From contig NZ_CP082780.1 in NCBI RefSeq assembly GCF_019915265.1, forward strand, positions 2,480,001 through 2,544,000: a stretch of DNA of 64,000 nucleotides, read 5' to 3'. Each line of letters begins with the position of its first letter. Within the stretch, counting starts at the first letter, position 1. The position numbers were made by a program, and so were the translations under genes. Under the pieces are notes generated by a model. The model worked only from the letters and a program-made list of their open reading frames with translations. It did no database searches and had not been told where the DNA came from. Of the stretch, positions 20,158-32,962 are shown in pieces. The DNA is from Bacillus aquiflavi. GTDB taxonomy: Bacteria > Bacillota > Bacilli > Bacillales > Cytobacillaceae.

Positions 20158-22033
20158 ATCGAGTAGAGAGGAAAGTTATTTAACTTCCCATCCCTCTCAC
20201 ACCACCGTACGTACGGTTCCGTATACGGCGGTTCAACTTATATTGCAGTATGAACTTCTAAGTAATAATCTAAGGCAAAGGGGATTCCTCTTTGCTTTAG
20301 ACGTTTATTTGATAATGCTGTTTGAACAACTTTCGATAGCCCTATGTACCGATATCCTTTTCGGCAATAGGTCAGTCCTTTGGCTTCTTCTTCAGGTATA
20401 CCCAATTGAATAAGTGATTGGATTCGCTTCTTATTACTTTTCCATTGTTTCCAAATGATGACTCGTAACCTAGAGCGCAATTTCGCATCAGTAGTGGTGA
20501 GTATCTTTTTCAACTTCGCGATTTTAAAGTAGTTCACCCATCCGTAAATAACTTGTCTTAATTTCATTATCCTGTTATTTAGGGAGATTCCTTGGTTGCG
20601 TTTCGTTAGCTGTTTTAGCTTTCTTTGGAGTTTCCGTACCGAATCTTGATGCGCTCGTGGTTGATATTTTTTCGTATGCGTATCATAATAGAATCCAAAT
20701 CCTAGAAATTTCGTATTTCCTGGTCTTGATATTCTACTTTTCTCTGCGTTTACGATTAACCCAAGTTTCTTTTCGATAAAATTTGTGATAGATTTCATGA
20801 CACGATTGGCTGCTTTTTCACTTTTGACGAAGATGATGCTATCATCCGCATCTCTGACGAAATTTAGATTTCTTGCTTCTAATTCATTATCTAATTCATT
20901 AAGCATGATGTTGCTTAATAGCGGACTCAGGTTACCACCTTGCGGTGTTCCAATGGGAGTGTTTTCACGTTTCCCATTCACCATTACTCCACTTGTTAGA
21001 TATTTTCGTATGAGTGATATGACATCGCCATCCTTGATTGTATAAGAAATTATTCTCATTAACTTATCATGATGGACAGTATCAAAGAAGCGTTCTAGGT
21101 CAATATCAATTAACCACGTGTAGCCTTCATTCATAAATTCTAATGCTTTAACGATTGCTTGTTCGCAACTTCTTCCTGGGCGAAATCCAAAGCTATACTC
21201 ACTAAATTGTCGTTCAAATATTGGACTCAACTTTTTGACTAATCGCCTGTTGAATCACACGGTCAACAACTGTGGGAATGCCTAGTTTTCTCGTCTTTCC
21301 ATTATCTTTCGGTATTTCGACTCGTAACGCAGGCATTGGCTTGTATTTTCGCTTTCGGATTTGATTGCGTATGCCATCTTTATTCTTCCGAAGATGGTAC
21401 GCCAAATCTTCAATGGATATACCATCTACGCCACTCGCACCTTTATTTCGATATACCTGTTTGTAGGCAGTATTCATATTTTCATTACTTAATATTTCTT
21501 CTAAAAGTTCCATACTCGTTTCTTCCTTTCCTTTTCTGTGATGAGAGACATTTCGCTTTTGAGTATCCTTTGGGATACGCCCATACTTTCCTCATTAACA
21601 CATTCTGAAATTTATCTCTCATGCATCCATGGTGTTAGAAACACTATAAATTGTTCCACCCTTCATGACTTTTGTCATTACTATGGTTTCTGCTGACTTC
21701 TCACGATAAACCTTATTCGACCAGTTTTCTTTATATAGGGGACTCCTCAACTGTTCGTGAGACCTCCCAGGGTAAGACATTTATCTTTCCTCTTTTTATC
21801 TGCCTGATTTACTTCACAGAGTTACGCACATCTTTTGGACTTTGACTTGTTTAGTAGTCTTATCCTTCTGTAAAGCCTTGGTATCAGATTTCTGTTCGTC
21901 AGACCAAGATTTTGGTACACGCTTCCTTCAGCTCTTGCCTCACGACAAGCACCTTGCACTTCCCTAGTGGTTGGATGATGTGTTCCCCCACAGTGGACTT
22001 GCACCACCTAGATAAATGCCATGCCTGGCACAC
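20158..22033 (-). mobile_element. group II intron (IIC-like), degenerate
   Basis: Retroelement of about 1.88 kb inserted downstream of clpX. The 5' end on the minus strand is GTGTGCCAGGCATGG, matching the GUGYG consensus, and AGGTGGTGCAAGTCCAC follows. The 3' end has a domain V-like hairpin (CGCCGTATACGG, CCGTACGTACGGTGG) and a domain VI-like stem ending CTACTCGAT. The insertion site immediately follows the T run of the clpX terminator, the preference of class C introns. The encoded RT lacks an endonuclease domain, also as in class C. The RT is frameshifted and carries an active-site change, so the copy is probably immobile by itself. Boundaries were set by consensus only. Confidence 0.88.
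20238..21513 (-). pseudogene. ltrA: group II intron reverse transcriptase/maturase, frameshifted
   Basis: Multifunctional RT/maturase of the intron. The N-terminal part runs 21513-21214 (MELLEEILSNENMNTAYK, then GVDGISIEDL and VVDRVIQQAISQ). The remainder continues in another frame from about 21230 to 20238 (SPIFERQFSEYSFGFRPGRS ... VHTAI). The break maps to a run of five A after ISQ; one A fewer would join the frames as QAISQKLSPIFERQ. RT motifs GTPQGGNLSPLLSN and the maturase X-domain are present. The catalytic YADD reads DADD (NFVRDADDSIIF), a Tyr-to-Asp change unlikely to support polymerisation. Confidence 0.92.
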
Positions 22034-22034
22034 T

Positions 22035-22066
22035 AAAAAAAAAGAAACTGGTTTTTGACCAGTTTC
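22035..22066 (-). terminator. rho-independent terminator of clpX
   Basis: Minus-strand stem GAAACTGGT / ACCAGTTTC with loop CAAAA (22066-22044), followed by nine T (22043-22035). The group II intron begins at the next base but one. Confidence 0.92.
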
Positions 22067-22084
22067 TCGAGAATTTCAATTTTT

Positions 22085-23350
22085 TTATGCTGACGTTTTA
22101 CGCTCTTTCGTTTCAACTGTACCGTCAATAAGAATAAGCTTAGGAGCTTTATTATCGACAACTGTTTCCTTTGTAATAATACATTTTTCAATATCATCAC
22201 GAGATGGCAGCTCATACATTACATCGAGCATAATCCCTTCAATAATCGATCGTAAGCCTCTGGCACCAGTTTTTCGTTCAATTGCTTTTTTAGCAATTTC
22301 CGCTAATGCCTCATCTTCAAATTCCAACGTTACATTATCTAACTCAAGCATTTTTTGGAATTGCTTAACGAGAGCATTTTTAGGTTTTGTTAAAATCTCA
22401 ATTAAAGCTTTTTCATCTAAAGATTGAAGACTTGCAATTACTGGCAAACGTCCAATAAATTCTGGGATCAACCCAAATTTCAATAAATCCTCTGGGAGAA
22501 CTTTTGAAAGAAGTTCTTTTTCTTCAATCTCACTTTGCTTTGGATCGGCACCAAATCCAATTACCTTTTGTCCGAGACGCCGTTTAATAATTTGTTCAAT
22601 TCCATCGAAAGCACCGCCACAAATAAAAAAAATATTTGTTGTATCAATTTGAATAAATTCTTGATGTGGATGCTTTCGTCCCCCTTGAGGAGGAACGCTC
22701 GCAACAGTACCTTCTAATATTTTTAATAACGCCTGTTGAACTCCTTCACCTGAAACATCACGCGTAATTGATGGATTTTCAGATTTACGAGCAACTTTGT
22801 CAATTTCATCAATATAAATAATTCCATTTTCTGCTTTTTCAACATCGTAGTCAGCGGCCTGGATTAACTTTAATAAAATATTTTCAACATCCTCACCAAC
22901 ATAACCTGCTTCTGTTAAAGAAGTAGCATCAGCAATTGCGAATGGAACATTTAATATTCTCGCTAACGTTTGTGCTAGTAATGTTTTTCCACTTCCTGTC
23001 GGCCCAATCATACAAATGTTACTCTTAGCAAGCTCTACATCATCAATTTTACTATTTGAGTTTATTCTTTTGTAATGATTATAAACAGCAACTGCCAGAG
23101 ATTTTTTTGCTTGATCCTGTCCAATGACGTACTCTTCAAGGATTTCTTTTATTTCTGCCGGCTTTGGTACATCTTTGAACTCTGCTTCTTCTTCTGTGCC
23201 TAATTCCTCTTCTACGATTTCTGAACAAAGCTCAATACATTCATCACATATATAAACACCTGGTCCTGCCACTAATTTTCTCACTTGATCTTGTGTTTTA
23301 CCACAGAAAGAACACTTTAATTGTCCTTTTTCATCATTAAATTTAAACAA
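22085..23350 (-). CDS. clpX: ATP-dependent Clp protease ATP-binding subunit ClpX
   Basis: AAA+ unfoldase that feeds substrates to ClpP. 421 aa. N-terminal zinc-binding domain with CSFCGKTQ and CDECIELC (four Cys). AAA+ domain with Walker [16 protein letters not shown], Walker [12 protein letters not shown], pore loop GYVGEDVEN and the ClpP-contacting IGF loop in KVIGFGAD. Sensor 2 is in [12 protein letters not shown]. The start is TTG at 23350 behind AAGGGGTGA. A group II intron sits right after its terminator. No sign of damage in the coding frame. Confidence 0.98.
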   Translation of the reverse strand: MFKFNDEKGQLKCSFCGKTQDQVRKLVAGPGVYICDECIELCSEIVEEELGTEEEAEFKDVPKPAEIKEILEEYVIGQDQAKKSLAVAVYNHYKRINSNSKIDDVELAKSNICMIGPTGSGKTLLAQTLARILNVPFAIADATSLTEAGYVGEDVENILLKLIQAADYDVEKAENGIIYIDEIDKVARKSENPSITRDVSGEGVQQALLKILEGTVASVPPQGGRKHPHQEFIQIDTTNIFFICGGAFDGIEQIIKRRLGQKVIGFGADPKQSEIEEKELLSKVLPEDLLKFGLIPEFIGRLPVIASLQSLDEKALIEILTKPKNALVKQFQKMLELDNVTLEFEDEALAEIAKKAIERKTGARGLRSIIEGIMLDVMYELPSRDDIEKCIITKETVVDNKAPKLILIDGTVETKERKTSA

Positions 23351-23670
23351 TCATTTCACCCCTTAAAAAAACTTCTTACAAATGTAAATTATCGGACTAT
23401 CAGCAAACAAATTTTAAAGAAAAGCTATAAATTTGTTTTTCATTTTATATACTCGTGCAGGTGAATATCGCTCACCTTATAATTGTGCTAAAATTGGCAA
23501 TGAATCAATACATACAATCAATTTGTTGTTCAATAGTATGTATTGCATTGTACCATACTTTTTGCATGGACAGGTAATAATAACACTTACGTTTTACAAT
23601 GAAAAAGCTTATCATTTGTATGTATTTTATGTATGATTTGTTTGCTAATCCACAAAAGAAGAAATAAGAT
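23351..23670. other. clpX upstream region
   Basis: No gene is seen. Together with 23746-23960 it forms an unusually long (838 bp) tig-clpX interval that is expanded by two copies of the dispersed element. The clpX promoter should be close to 23400-23450, but I cannot place it. Confidence 0.45.
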
Positions 23671-23673
23671 ATT

Positions 23674-23745
23674 CTGACTGTCGACAATCTTCCACATTTC
23701 CCCATATAAACTCATGAACGACTTGTTCTAGTAGCTGCTGTTTCC
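23674..23745 (+). repeat. dispersed TIR element, 5' remnant (copy 5)
   Basis: CTGACTGTCGACAATCTTCC is followed at the expected distance by CTCATGAACGACTTGTTCTA, identical to 20 nt of the copy at 23991. The right half is missing. Confidence 0.65.
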
Positions 23746-23960
23746 CCTTTTTTGGATGATTAAAAAAACAACGAGATGGTCTCATGTATTATATATACAT
23801 GTTCTATTCGCTTGCTTTAGTCCATAAAACATTTCTTTATTTTATTATATGTTATGTACTATCTAAGCTTAACCATTTTTGTGTTCATTAAATCAATACT
23901 TTTATATAAATAATATGTATTTTTTTAAATGTTTAGGGCAATATAAGTTGTAATTTTATG

Positions 23961-23989
23961 TATAAAACAAGGCACGATTTCATCGCGCC
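23961..23989 (-). terminator. terminator of tig (distal copy of a duplicated hairpin)
   Basis: GGCGCGATGAAATCGTGCC on the minus strand (23989-23971) folds into an 8-bp stem with one mismatch and is followed by TTGTTTTAT. A near copy of the same hairpin lies at 24174-24156, directly after tig, with the dispersed element between them. Confidence 0.7.
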
Positions 23990-23990
23990 T

Positions 23991-24154
23991 CAGACTGTTG
24001 ACAAACGCTCGCATTCTTTGTTCCTCGCACTCCGTTGTAAGCTCATGAACGACTTGTTCTATTCGCTTCCATCTCGTTAGTCGGCGCCTCGACTGACTAG
24101 CGTTTTCAATCAGTCTGAGGAATTTGCTCAAAGATTGATTTTGTCTACAAGCTG
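23991..24154 (+). repeat. dispersed TIR element, copy 6 (between two tig hairpins)
   Basis: One of the best preserved copies. It starts CAGACTGTTGACAAACGC and ends GATTTTGTCTACAAGCTG. The internal palindrome closes with GCGTTTTCAATCAGTCTG. It is flanked by near-identical 19-mers, GGCACGATTTCATCGCGCC (23971-23989) and GGCACAGATTCATCGCGCC (24156-24174), which look like a target duplication of the tig terminator hairpin. Confidence 0.85.
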
Positions 24155-24188
24155 AGGCACAGATTCATCGCGCCCTGTTATTATGGTT

Positions 24189-25478
24189 TTATTCTTCTAA
24201 AGTTGTGCTGTTCTCGATTAGGAAGTCAACTGTTTTGCGAATGATTACATCTTTTTGAATGCCTTCCAACGTCCCTAGAGCTTCTTTAACTTGCTCTGGA
24301 GTCATTTTGTACATTTCAGCCATTTTTTCTAACTCAACATTTACTTCTTCATCACTAACTGAAATATTTTCAGCATTACCAATTGCTTCAAGTGTTAAAT
24401 TTGTACGAACACGCTTTTCAGCTTCTGCTTTCATTTGCTCTTGAAGTGCTGCTTCGTCTTGACCAGAGAATTGATAATATAAATCCATATTCATTCCTTG
24501 CATTTGTAAGCGTTGTTCAAACTCTTTCATCATTCGATCAACTTCTGTAGTAATCATGACTGGCGGTATATCAATTTCGGCATTTTCAGTTGCTTTTTCA
24601 ATGACAGTGTCACGAATATGATGTTCTGCTTCATGGTTCTTGTTCTCTTGTAAACGGTTTTTAACCTTTTCTTTTAAATCAGCAAGAGTTTCAACTTCTT
24701 CATCAACATCTTTTGCGAACTCATCATCTAGTTCAGGAAGTTCTTCTGCTTTAATTTCATGCACTTTCACTTTAAATAAAGCAGCTTTTCCAGCAAGCTC
24801 TGCTGCATGATATTCTTCTGGGAAAGTAACATTTACATCTCTTTCTTCACCAGCGCGAATTCCTATTAACTGATCTTCAAATCCAGGAATAAAAGAATTT
24901 GAACCAAGTTTTAGAGAGTAATTTTCAGCCTTTCCACCTTCAAAAGCTTCATCGTCAACAAAGCCTTCAAAATCAATCACGACTGTGTCTCCGTTTTCTG
25001 CTTCGCCTTCTTCTTTCACAACTAATTCCGCCTGTTGTTGTTGAAGATTTTTTAATTCGTTCGCAATATCTTCGTCTGTTACGTTTGTGTCAAATTGTTC
25101 AACTTCAATCCCTTTATAACTGCCAAGCTTAACTTCAGGCTTAACGGTAACCGTTGCCTTGAAAATAAGCGGTTTTCCTTTTTCCATTTGCTCAATATCA
25201 ATGTTAGGTTGATCAACTGGTTCAATTCCAGTTTCTTCTATTGCATTCATATACGCTTCAGGAAGAAGAATATCTAAAGCATCTTGATAAAGAGCCTCGA
25301 CACCAAAACGCTTTTCAAAAAGAGGACGCGGTAATTTACCTTTACGAAATCCAGGTACATTAAGAGTTTTAACAACTTTCTTAAAAGCTGTATCTAAACC
25401 TTTATTTACTTTTTCCACGTCTACTTCAACTGTAAGAACTCCTTCGTTCCCTGCTGTTTTTTCCCAATTTGTAGACAT
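24189..25478 (-). CDS. tig: trigger factor, ribosome-associated chaperone and peptidyl-prolyl isomerase
   Basis: Binds nascent chains at the ribosome exit and folds them. 429 aa. N-terminal ribosome-binding domain with the signature [17 protein letters not shown] around residue 45. A central FKBP-like PPIase domain starts near 150 ([20 protein letters not shown]). The C-terminal chaperone domain is long and helical ([17 protein letters not shown]). ATG at 25478 is preceded by GGAGGG. It is followed by the duplicated terminator hairpin and a copy of the dispersed element. Confidence 0.98.
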   Translation of the reverse strand: MSTNWEKTAGNEGVLTVEVDVEKVNKGLDTAFKKVVKTLNVPGFRKGKLPRPLFEKRFGVEALYQDALDILLPEAYMNAIEETGIEPVDQPNIDIEQMEKGKPLIFKATVTVKPEVKLGSYKGIEVEQFDTNVTDEDIANELKNLQQQQAELVVKEEGEAENGDTVVIDFEGFVDDEAFEGGKAENYSLKLGSNSFIPGFEDQLIGIRAGEERDVNVTFPEEYHAAELAGKAALFKVKVHEIKAEELPELDDEFAKDVDEEVETLADLKEKVKNRLQENKNHEAEHHIRDTVIEKATENAEIDIPPVMITTEVDRMMKEFEQRLQMQGMNMDLYYQFSGQDEAALQEQMKAEAEKRVRTNLTLEAIGNAENISVSDEEVNVELEKMAEMYKMTPEQVKEALGTLEGIQKDVIIRKTVDFLIENSTTLEE

Positions 25479-25715
25479 ACGTTTCCCTCCAACAATCTAT
25501 TTCTCATTAATCATTAAGTATAAAATGAATGAATACCTCTTCATGGTAAATACCATCCATTCAATGAAAAAATATGTGGCGTTTACACAATACAACCATT
25601 ATATTATAACATAAGGTCACTTTGTTTCAACAGGGGAGCCTTAAATAATTGGATAAGAAATTTCCTCCAACTCCTGAATAAACGCACAAGCTTCCAGCAA
25701 TTCTTTCTCTGACAC

Positions 25716-26666
25716 TTAATAACGGGCTGCGATATTTATTTGAGCATCCTCAAAACCAATATATTCTAAACATATTGAATGATATGCAGCTATCCATACA
25801 TTTAATTGATATTGTTCAAGCTCAAAAGGATATAAAAGAAAAAAGTGTCTTTCGAGAATCGTTTTCATATTTTCAAATAAAATTGGATCTTCATTTTCTA
25901 TTTGTTCTCTTATCGTCAATATCATTTTTTTTAGCATGGGTTGTGAACGAACATCATGCACTTTTACAGGGTTAACCGTTTTCGTTAACCCGAATTTGTT
26001 GACGACCATTTCTTTATGATATTCTTGTTCTTTTAACTCATTTAGCAACATTGTTTTTAGAAAAGGATGAGCATGATGATTCTGAAGGAAATCTGTTATT
26101 TCCCTTATGTAAGGTCTAATATTTTGATTTGCTAGCTCAGCAATAAGCAGCATTTGTTTTTTCGGATCACCGTCAACTGAGAAAACATCCTTATTTTGAT
26201 GCTTTTCAACGTTTTGCGGACTTTTTTCTATTTCTGTACTTTCTTCAATCACTTTTTTACTAAACTGAAGTAAGCTTGTAAAATGTGCAACTTTTTCATC
26301 TGGGATTTCCTTTTCTTCTAATAATGATTGAATTGTCTTCACTATTTCGTCATGTTCATGTAATTGAACGAGAATCATTATATATATATCGACGATTTGA
26401 AAATAATCTCCGATGCCACTATTTAACAGTTCCTTTGCAGCCTCTTTAGCCTCAATAAAATATCCTGCTTCAAAGTAAGCAACTACTAATCCGAAAAGAA
26501 GTTCCTCATTAAGAGGATCTATTGCCTTTGCTTCTTCAAAAAAACGTATTGCCTCTGTATATTGTTTGTTTTTTAAACTATATAAAGCCTTTTCAACTAA
26601 TCTCCTTTCAAGATTCGGAAACAAGACAACGTTGTTCTTTTTCTTTATTCGCCTCCGCTTTTTCAT
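25716..26666 (-). CDS. ysoA: tetratricopeptide-repeat protein YsoA-like
   Basis: Soluble TPR protein, location between tig and leuD as in B. subtilis ysoA; its role is not known to me. 316 aa, basic N-terminus MKKRRRIKKKNN. TPR-like helical pairs occur at about 25-90 (ALYSLKNKQYTEAIRFFEEAKAIDP cut here into its two helices, then LLFGLVVAYFEAGYF). The C-terminal half is also helical, with a second conserved block around LKKMILTIREQIENED. No signal peptide or membrane helix is seen. Confidence 0.85.
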   Translation of the reverse strand: MKKRRRIKKKNNVVLFPNLERRLVEKALYSLKNKQYTEAIRFFEEAKAIDPLNEELLFGLVVAYFEAGYFIEAKEAAKELLNSGIGDYFQIVDIYIMILVQLHEHDEIVKTIQSLLEEKEIPDEKVAHFTSLLQFSKKVIEESTEIEKSPQNVEKHQNKDVFSVDGDPKKQMLLIAELANQNIRPYIREITDFLQNHHAHPFLKTMLLNELKEQEYHKEMVVNKFGLTKTVNPVKVHDVRSQPMLKKMILTIREQIENEDPILFENMKTILERHFFLLYPFELEQYQLNVWIAAYHSICLEYIGFEDAQINIAARY

Positions 26667-26764
26667 TAGATATAACCGCCTTTATAGATTGTAGAAGTAG
26701 TTTAGCACGAAGGAAAATAAAAAACAAAAGAGAAAAAAATGATATTTAATTTAATTGAAAAGAA

Positions 26765-26794
26765 GACTGACCTAAGATAAGATACCGGTCAGTC
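26765..26794 (-). terminator. terminator downstream of leuD
   Basis: Perfect 8-bp stem GACTGACC / GGTCAGTC with a 14-nt loop. The minus-strand continuation is T-rich (TTCTTTTCAATT). It adjoins a copy of the dispersed element that lies between it and leuD. Confidence 0.7.
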
Positions 26795-26798
26795 ATTA

Positions 26799-26919
26799 CT
26801 GTTAACAAACGCTCGTATTCAACGTTATAAGCCTATGAACTTAAAGGTTCTGTGCGGCGCCATTGACAAGCGTGTTCAACTAGCCTTTTAGAAATTTATT
26901 TAGTTTTGTCTACGAGTTG
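26799..26919 (+). repeat. dispersed TIR element, degraded copy 7 (3' UTR of leuD)
   Basis: Starts CTGTTAACAAACGCTCGTAT and ends TTTTGTCTACGAGTTG. The interior retains GGCGCC, TGACAAGCGTGTTCAA and a CTATGAAC motif. As in copies 1 and 6 it separates a gene end from its terminator hairpin. Confidence 0.7.
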
Positions 26920-26930
26920 TGTCATTATTT

Positions 26931-27530
26931 TCACGGGATTGTTTTTTCATATTGAGAGATTTTCTCTTCTAATTGTAACGTAATTTCTATTTCATCCCAT
27001 CCGTTCAATAGGAGTTGCTTCCAATATGGATGAATTTTAAAAAAACGCACAAATCCAAATTCATCCGAAACAGTTTCCTCCTCTAAATTAACTGTTATCA
27101 TGACATCATTGTTTTGTGATTTCTCCATTAAATATTGTACGTCTTCAGAAGGTAAGACTACTGGAAGCATGCCATTTTTTAAGCAATTTTGGTAAAATAT
27201 ATCGGCAAATGATGGGGCAATAATAATTTTAAATCCATAGTCTAACAATGCCCACGGAGCATGCTCTCTTGACGAACCACATCCAAAGTTTTCGTTTGCA
27301 ATTAATATTTGAGCACCTTCGTTTTCACGCTTATTTAATTCAAAATCCGGGTTCAGGCTCCCATCTTCTAAAAAACGCCAGCCATAAAATAAAAACTGAC
27401 CAAATCCAGTTCTTTCTATCCGTTTTAAAAATTGCTTCGGAATAATTTGATCGGTATCAACATTAGCCCGGTCTAAAACAGCTGCCTTACTTTGCAAAGT
27501 GGAAAAGCTACTCATCACTTTCTCCTCCAT
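26931..27530 (-). CDS. leuD: 3-isopropylmalate dehydratase small subunit
   Basis: With LeuC isomerises 2- to 3-isopropylmalate in leucine synthesis. 199 aa, usual length. Typical motifs are ANVDTDQIIPKQFLKRI near the N-terminus, GCGSSREHAPWAL in the middle and AIDF/FADIF-type IIAPSFADIFYQNCLKNG. Last gene of ilvBHC-leuABCD, 33 nt downstream of leuC. The ATG at 27530 reads MEEKVMSSFSTLQ. A second ATG six codons in, with a GGAGAAAG site, is also possible. Confidence 0.97.
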   Translation of the reverse strand: MEEKVMSSFSTLQSKAAVLDRANVDTDQIIPKQFLKRIERTGFGQFLFYGWRFLEDGSLNPDFELNKRENEGAQILIANENFGCGSSREHAPWALLDYGFKIIIAPSFADIFYQNCLKNGMLPVVLPSEDVQYLMEKSQNNDVMITVNLEEETVSDEFGFVRFFKIHPYWKQLLLNGWDEIEITLQLEEKISQYEKTIP

Positions 27531-27563
27531 TTCTGTATAAATTATTTGTAAGGAAGGATAACA

Positions 27564-28979
27564 TTATTGATATGCTTTTTCTGTCAACATCTTTCTAACA
27601 TCAACAAAATGACCATGAATCGCTGCTGCTGCAGCCATTGCGGGACTTACAAGATGTGTTCTAGCACCTGCTCCTTGTCTTCCCTCAAAATTACGATTTG
27701 AAGTTGAAGCACAATGCTCACCTGCTGGTACAATATCTGCATTCATGCTAAGACACATGCTGCAGCCTGATTCTCTCCATTCAAAACCTGCTTCTAAAAA
27801 GATTTTATCTATCCCTTCTGCTTCAGCAAGTTTCTTCACTTGTTGAGAACCTGGAACGACTAAAGCTCGAACTGAAGGATGAACCTTTTTACCTTGCACA
27901 ATATGTGCAGCTTGACGTAAATCCTCTAACCGTGAGTTTGTACACGATCCAATAAACACATGTTGAATTTGAATGTCTTCAATTTTTTGTCCATCTTTTA
28001 AAGACATATATTTAAGGGCTCGCTCTAACGATTCTTTTTCTACCTCGGTTTCACAATTGTCAATTTTCGGAATACTGCCAGTTATAGATGTAGTCATGGA
28101 AGGATTTGTTCCCCAGCTGACCATTGGCGTTATTTTATTGCCATCAATGTAAATGTCATTATCATAAACAGCATCTTCATCCGAAGATAGCTTTTTCCAT
28201 TCCTCAACCCATTTATCAAATTCCGCCTCTTTAGGAGCGTATTTTCTTCCTTTTATATAAGCAAAAGTAGTTTCATCCGGACTAATTAAACCAGCTCTTG
28301 CTCCACCTTCAATTGACATATTACAAACAGTCATTCTTTCATCCATTGTCATATTTCTTATGACTTCACCACAATATTCAATCACATGGCCAGTACCAAA
28401 ATTAATTCCATGTTTAGCTATTATATAGAGAATAACGTCTTTTGCTGTTACCCCCGGCATTAATTTACCATCTATTTGTAATTTTAATGTTTTTGGTTTA
28501 GTTTGCCATAATGTTTGTGTTGCCAGTACATGTTCGACCTCGCTTGTTCCAATTCCAAAAGCAAGCGCTCCGAATGCACCATGAGTAGAAGTGTGACTAT
28601 CTCCACAAACGATTGTCATTCCGGGTTTAGTTAAACCAAGTTCTGGACCTATAACATGGACGATACCTTGATCAGGGCTTTCTAATCCTGCTAACGGCAC
28701 ATTAAACTCGGCGCAATTTTTCGCTAATGCATTTACTTGATTTAACGCTACTTTATCATCAATTTGAAAGCGATTAACAGTAGGGACGTTATGATCCATC
28801 GTAGCAAATGTTTTATCTGGCCTGCGGACTTTCCGTTTCTTTAATCGTAACCCTTCAAATGCTTGCGGAGAAGTTACTTCATGTACTAAATGAAGATCTA
28901 TATATAATAAATCAGGTTTCCCCTTTTCTCGATGTACAACGTGCTTTTCCCATATTTTTTCAATCACTGACTTACCCAT
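27564..28979 (-). CDS. leuC: 3-isopropylmalate dehydratase large subunit
   Basis: [4Fe-4S] aconitase-family enzyme of leucine synthesis. 471 aa. Cluster ligands are visible in [13 protein letters not shown] and GCSMCLSMN. Substrate-binding stretches [16 protein letters not shown] and [19 protein letters not shown] are intact. ATG at 28979 follows GGGGGAT. It is preceded by a 66-bp gap from leuB that holds a hairpin oriented as a terminator for the opposite strand. Confidence 0.97.
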   Translation of the reverse strand: MGKSVIEKIWEKHVVHREKGKPDLLYIDLHLVHEVTSPQAFEGLRLKKRKVRRPDKTFATMDHNVPTVNRFQIDDKVALNQVNALAKNCAEFNVPLAGLESPDQGIVHVIGPELGLTKPGMTIVCGDSHTSTHGAFGALAFGIGTSEVEHVLATQTLWQTKPKTLKLQIDGKLMPGVTAKDVILYIIAKHGINFGTGHVIEYCGEVIRNMTMDERMTVCNMSIEGGARAGLISPDETTFAYIKGRKYAPKEAEFDKWVEEWKKLSSDEDAVYDNDIYIDGNKITPMVSWGTNPSMTTSITGSIPKIDNCETEVEKESLERALKYMSLKDGQKIEDIQIQHVFIGSCTNSRLEDLRQAAHIVQGKKVHPSVRALVVPGSQQVKKLAEAEGIDKIFLEAGFEWRESGCSMCLSMNADIVPAGEHCASTSNRNFEGRQGAGARTHLVSPAMAAAAAIHGHFVDVRKMLTEKAYQ

Positions 28980-29004
28980 TTTATCCCCCTTCCATGAATG
29001 AAAC

Positions 29005-29035
29005 GGACACGACCTTACGACCGTGTCCTTTTTTT
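29005..29035 (+). terminator. plus-strand-oriented terminator hairpin in the leuB-leuC gap
   Basis: GGACACG (29005-29011) / CGTGTCC (29022-29028) followed by seven T on the plus strand. The operon is on the minus strand, where the hairpin is preceded rather than followed by the homopolymer. It would stop antisense transcription entering leuB or act as an mRNA processing structure. Confidence 0.6.
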
Positions 29036-29045
29036 ATTGTGAAAA

Positions 29046-30164
29046 TTACACATAACAGTTCATTATATTTATAGTTGCTTCATTATCTAAAATAGTTGCT
29101 CTTATTTCTTCTATCATTTCAGATGTTGAAACACGTTTATAACTAGAAGAAACAATATCAGCTGTTCGATAACCTGCTTCAAGAACTTCAGAAACTGCAT
29201 TTTCTATAGATTTCGCTTCTTTTTCCAAATTAAATGAATGTCGTAGCATCATTGCAGCTGACAAAATCGCTCCAATTGGATTTGCAATTCCTTTCCCTGC
29301 AATGTCTGGAGCTGAACCATGGATAGGTTCGTATAAATAAGGGCCTGATAGCGAAAGACTAGCAGATGGAAGCATACCTAAAGAACCTGTTAATACCGAT
29401 GCTTCATCACTTAATATATCTCCAAACATGTTTTCCGTCACGACTACATCAAATTGTTTCGGGTTTTTAATTATTTGCATCGCTGCGTTATCGACAAGCA
29501 TATGTTCAAGAATGACTTCAGGATATTTTTTCGAGGTTTGTTCTGCAACCTCTCTCCACATACGACTAGATTCAAGCACATTTGCTTTATCAATTGAAGT
29601 CACCTTTCTTCCGCGCTTTCTGGCTAATTCAAATGCCAGCCGAATCACTCTTTCTATTTCCTCTTTTTCATAAAATAATGTGTCTACAACTGCATCCTTG
29701 CCATTTTGATTCACCCGTTCACTTGGCTTGCCAAAGTACAACCCGCCAGTTAGTTCACGAACGATCAACATATCAACATGTTCAATAAATTCTTTTCGAA
29801 GCGGAGAAGAATCAGCAAGGCTTTCGAAATAATTTGTCGGCCTTAGATTAGCATATAAATTCAGTTCTTTTCGGATTTTTAATAAACCCTTTTCCGGTCG
29901 AAGATGAACAGGAAGATGATCCCATTTAGGACCTCCAACAGCCCCTAATAAAACTGCATCGCTTCCTTTACACAAATCGATTGTTTCATCTGGAAGCGGA
30001 GTTCCTTCTGTATTGACCGCTTCTCCACCAATTTTTCCATACACGAAGGAAAATTGATGACCGAACCGTTCCCCAATCGCTTGTAATACTTCCACTGCAC
30101 CTTTAGTTACTTCTTTACCAATTCCATCACCCGGTAATACTGCGATTCTCTTTTTCACCTTCAT
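29046..30164 (-). CDS. leuB: 3-isopropylmalate dehydrogenase
   Basis: NAD-dependent oxidative decarboxylation of 3-isopropylmalate. 372 aa. Motifs: IAVLPGDGIGKEVTKGAVE at the N-terminus, RPEKGLLKIRKELNLYANLRP and VRELTGGLYFGKPS. NAD-binding region EPIHGSAPDIAGKGIANP is near residue 275. In the leu operon between leuA (47 nt upstream) and leuC. The extreme C-terminus (TINIMNCYV) looks slightly different from the relatives I remember but the length is normal. Confidence 0.97.
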   Translation of the reverse strand: MKVKKRIAVLPGDGIGKEVTKGAVEVLQAIGERFGHQFSFVYGKIGGEAVNTEGTPLPDETIDLCKGSDAVLLGAVGGPKWDHLPVHLRPEKGLLKIRKELNLYANLRPTNYFESLADSSPLRKEFIEHVDMLIVRELTGGLYFGKPSERVNQNGKDAVVDTLFYEKEEIERVIRLAFELARKRGRKVTSIDKANVLESSRMWREVAEQTSKKYPEVILEHMLVDNAAMQIIKNPKQFDVVVTENMFGDILSDEASVLTGSLGMLPSASLSLSGPYLYEPIHGSAPDIAGKGIANPIGAILSAAMMLRHSFNLEKEAKSIENAVSEVLEAGYRTADIVSSSYKRVSTSEMIEEIRATILDNEATINIMNCYV

Positions 30165-30211
30165 CCCTCCGTGTGAATTTTGGGGCTTTCTACTTACTTA
30201 ACTGATCTTAT

Positions 30212-32771
<2,560 letters not shown>

Positions 32772-32962
32772 TTATTTCTCTCCTTTAATTTTTAAATTTT
32801 ATTATTTTTTAGCTATATTAAAAATATATTGAAGCTCATCCGTATGAGACCGAAGCCTCACACGCATTTTCAGCTATGAAAAAAAGTTCTTGGAAATGAG
32901 CCACAAAAATAGCCTAGTTATTAAGTCCCGAATGCTAACGGGACGTTATACATTTGTTCGCT

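Noticed and set aside
21822-22007. 61-codon frame in the 5' part of the group II intron
   Set aside because: Falls in the structured intron RNA domain I; the open frame is incidental.
23925-24131. 68-codon minus-strand open frame
   Set aside because: Encoded by element copy 6; its peptide recurs in the false N-terminal extension of the GNAT frame at copy 9, so it is repeat sequence rather than a gene.
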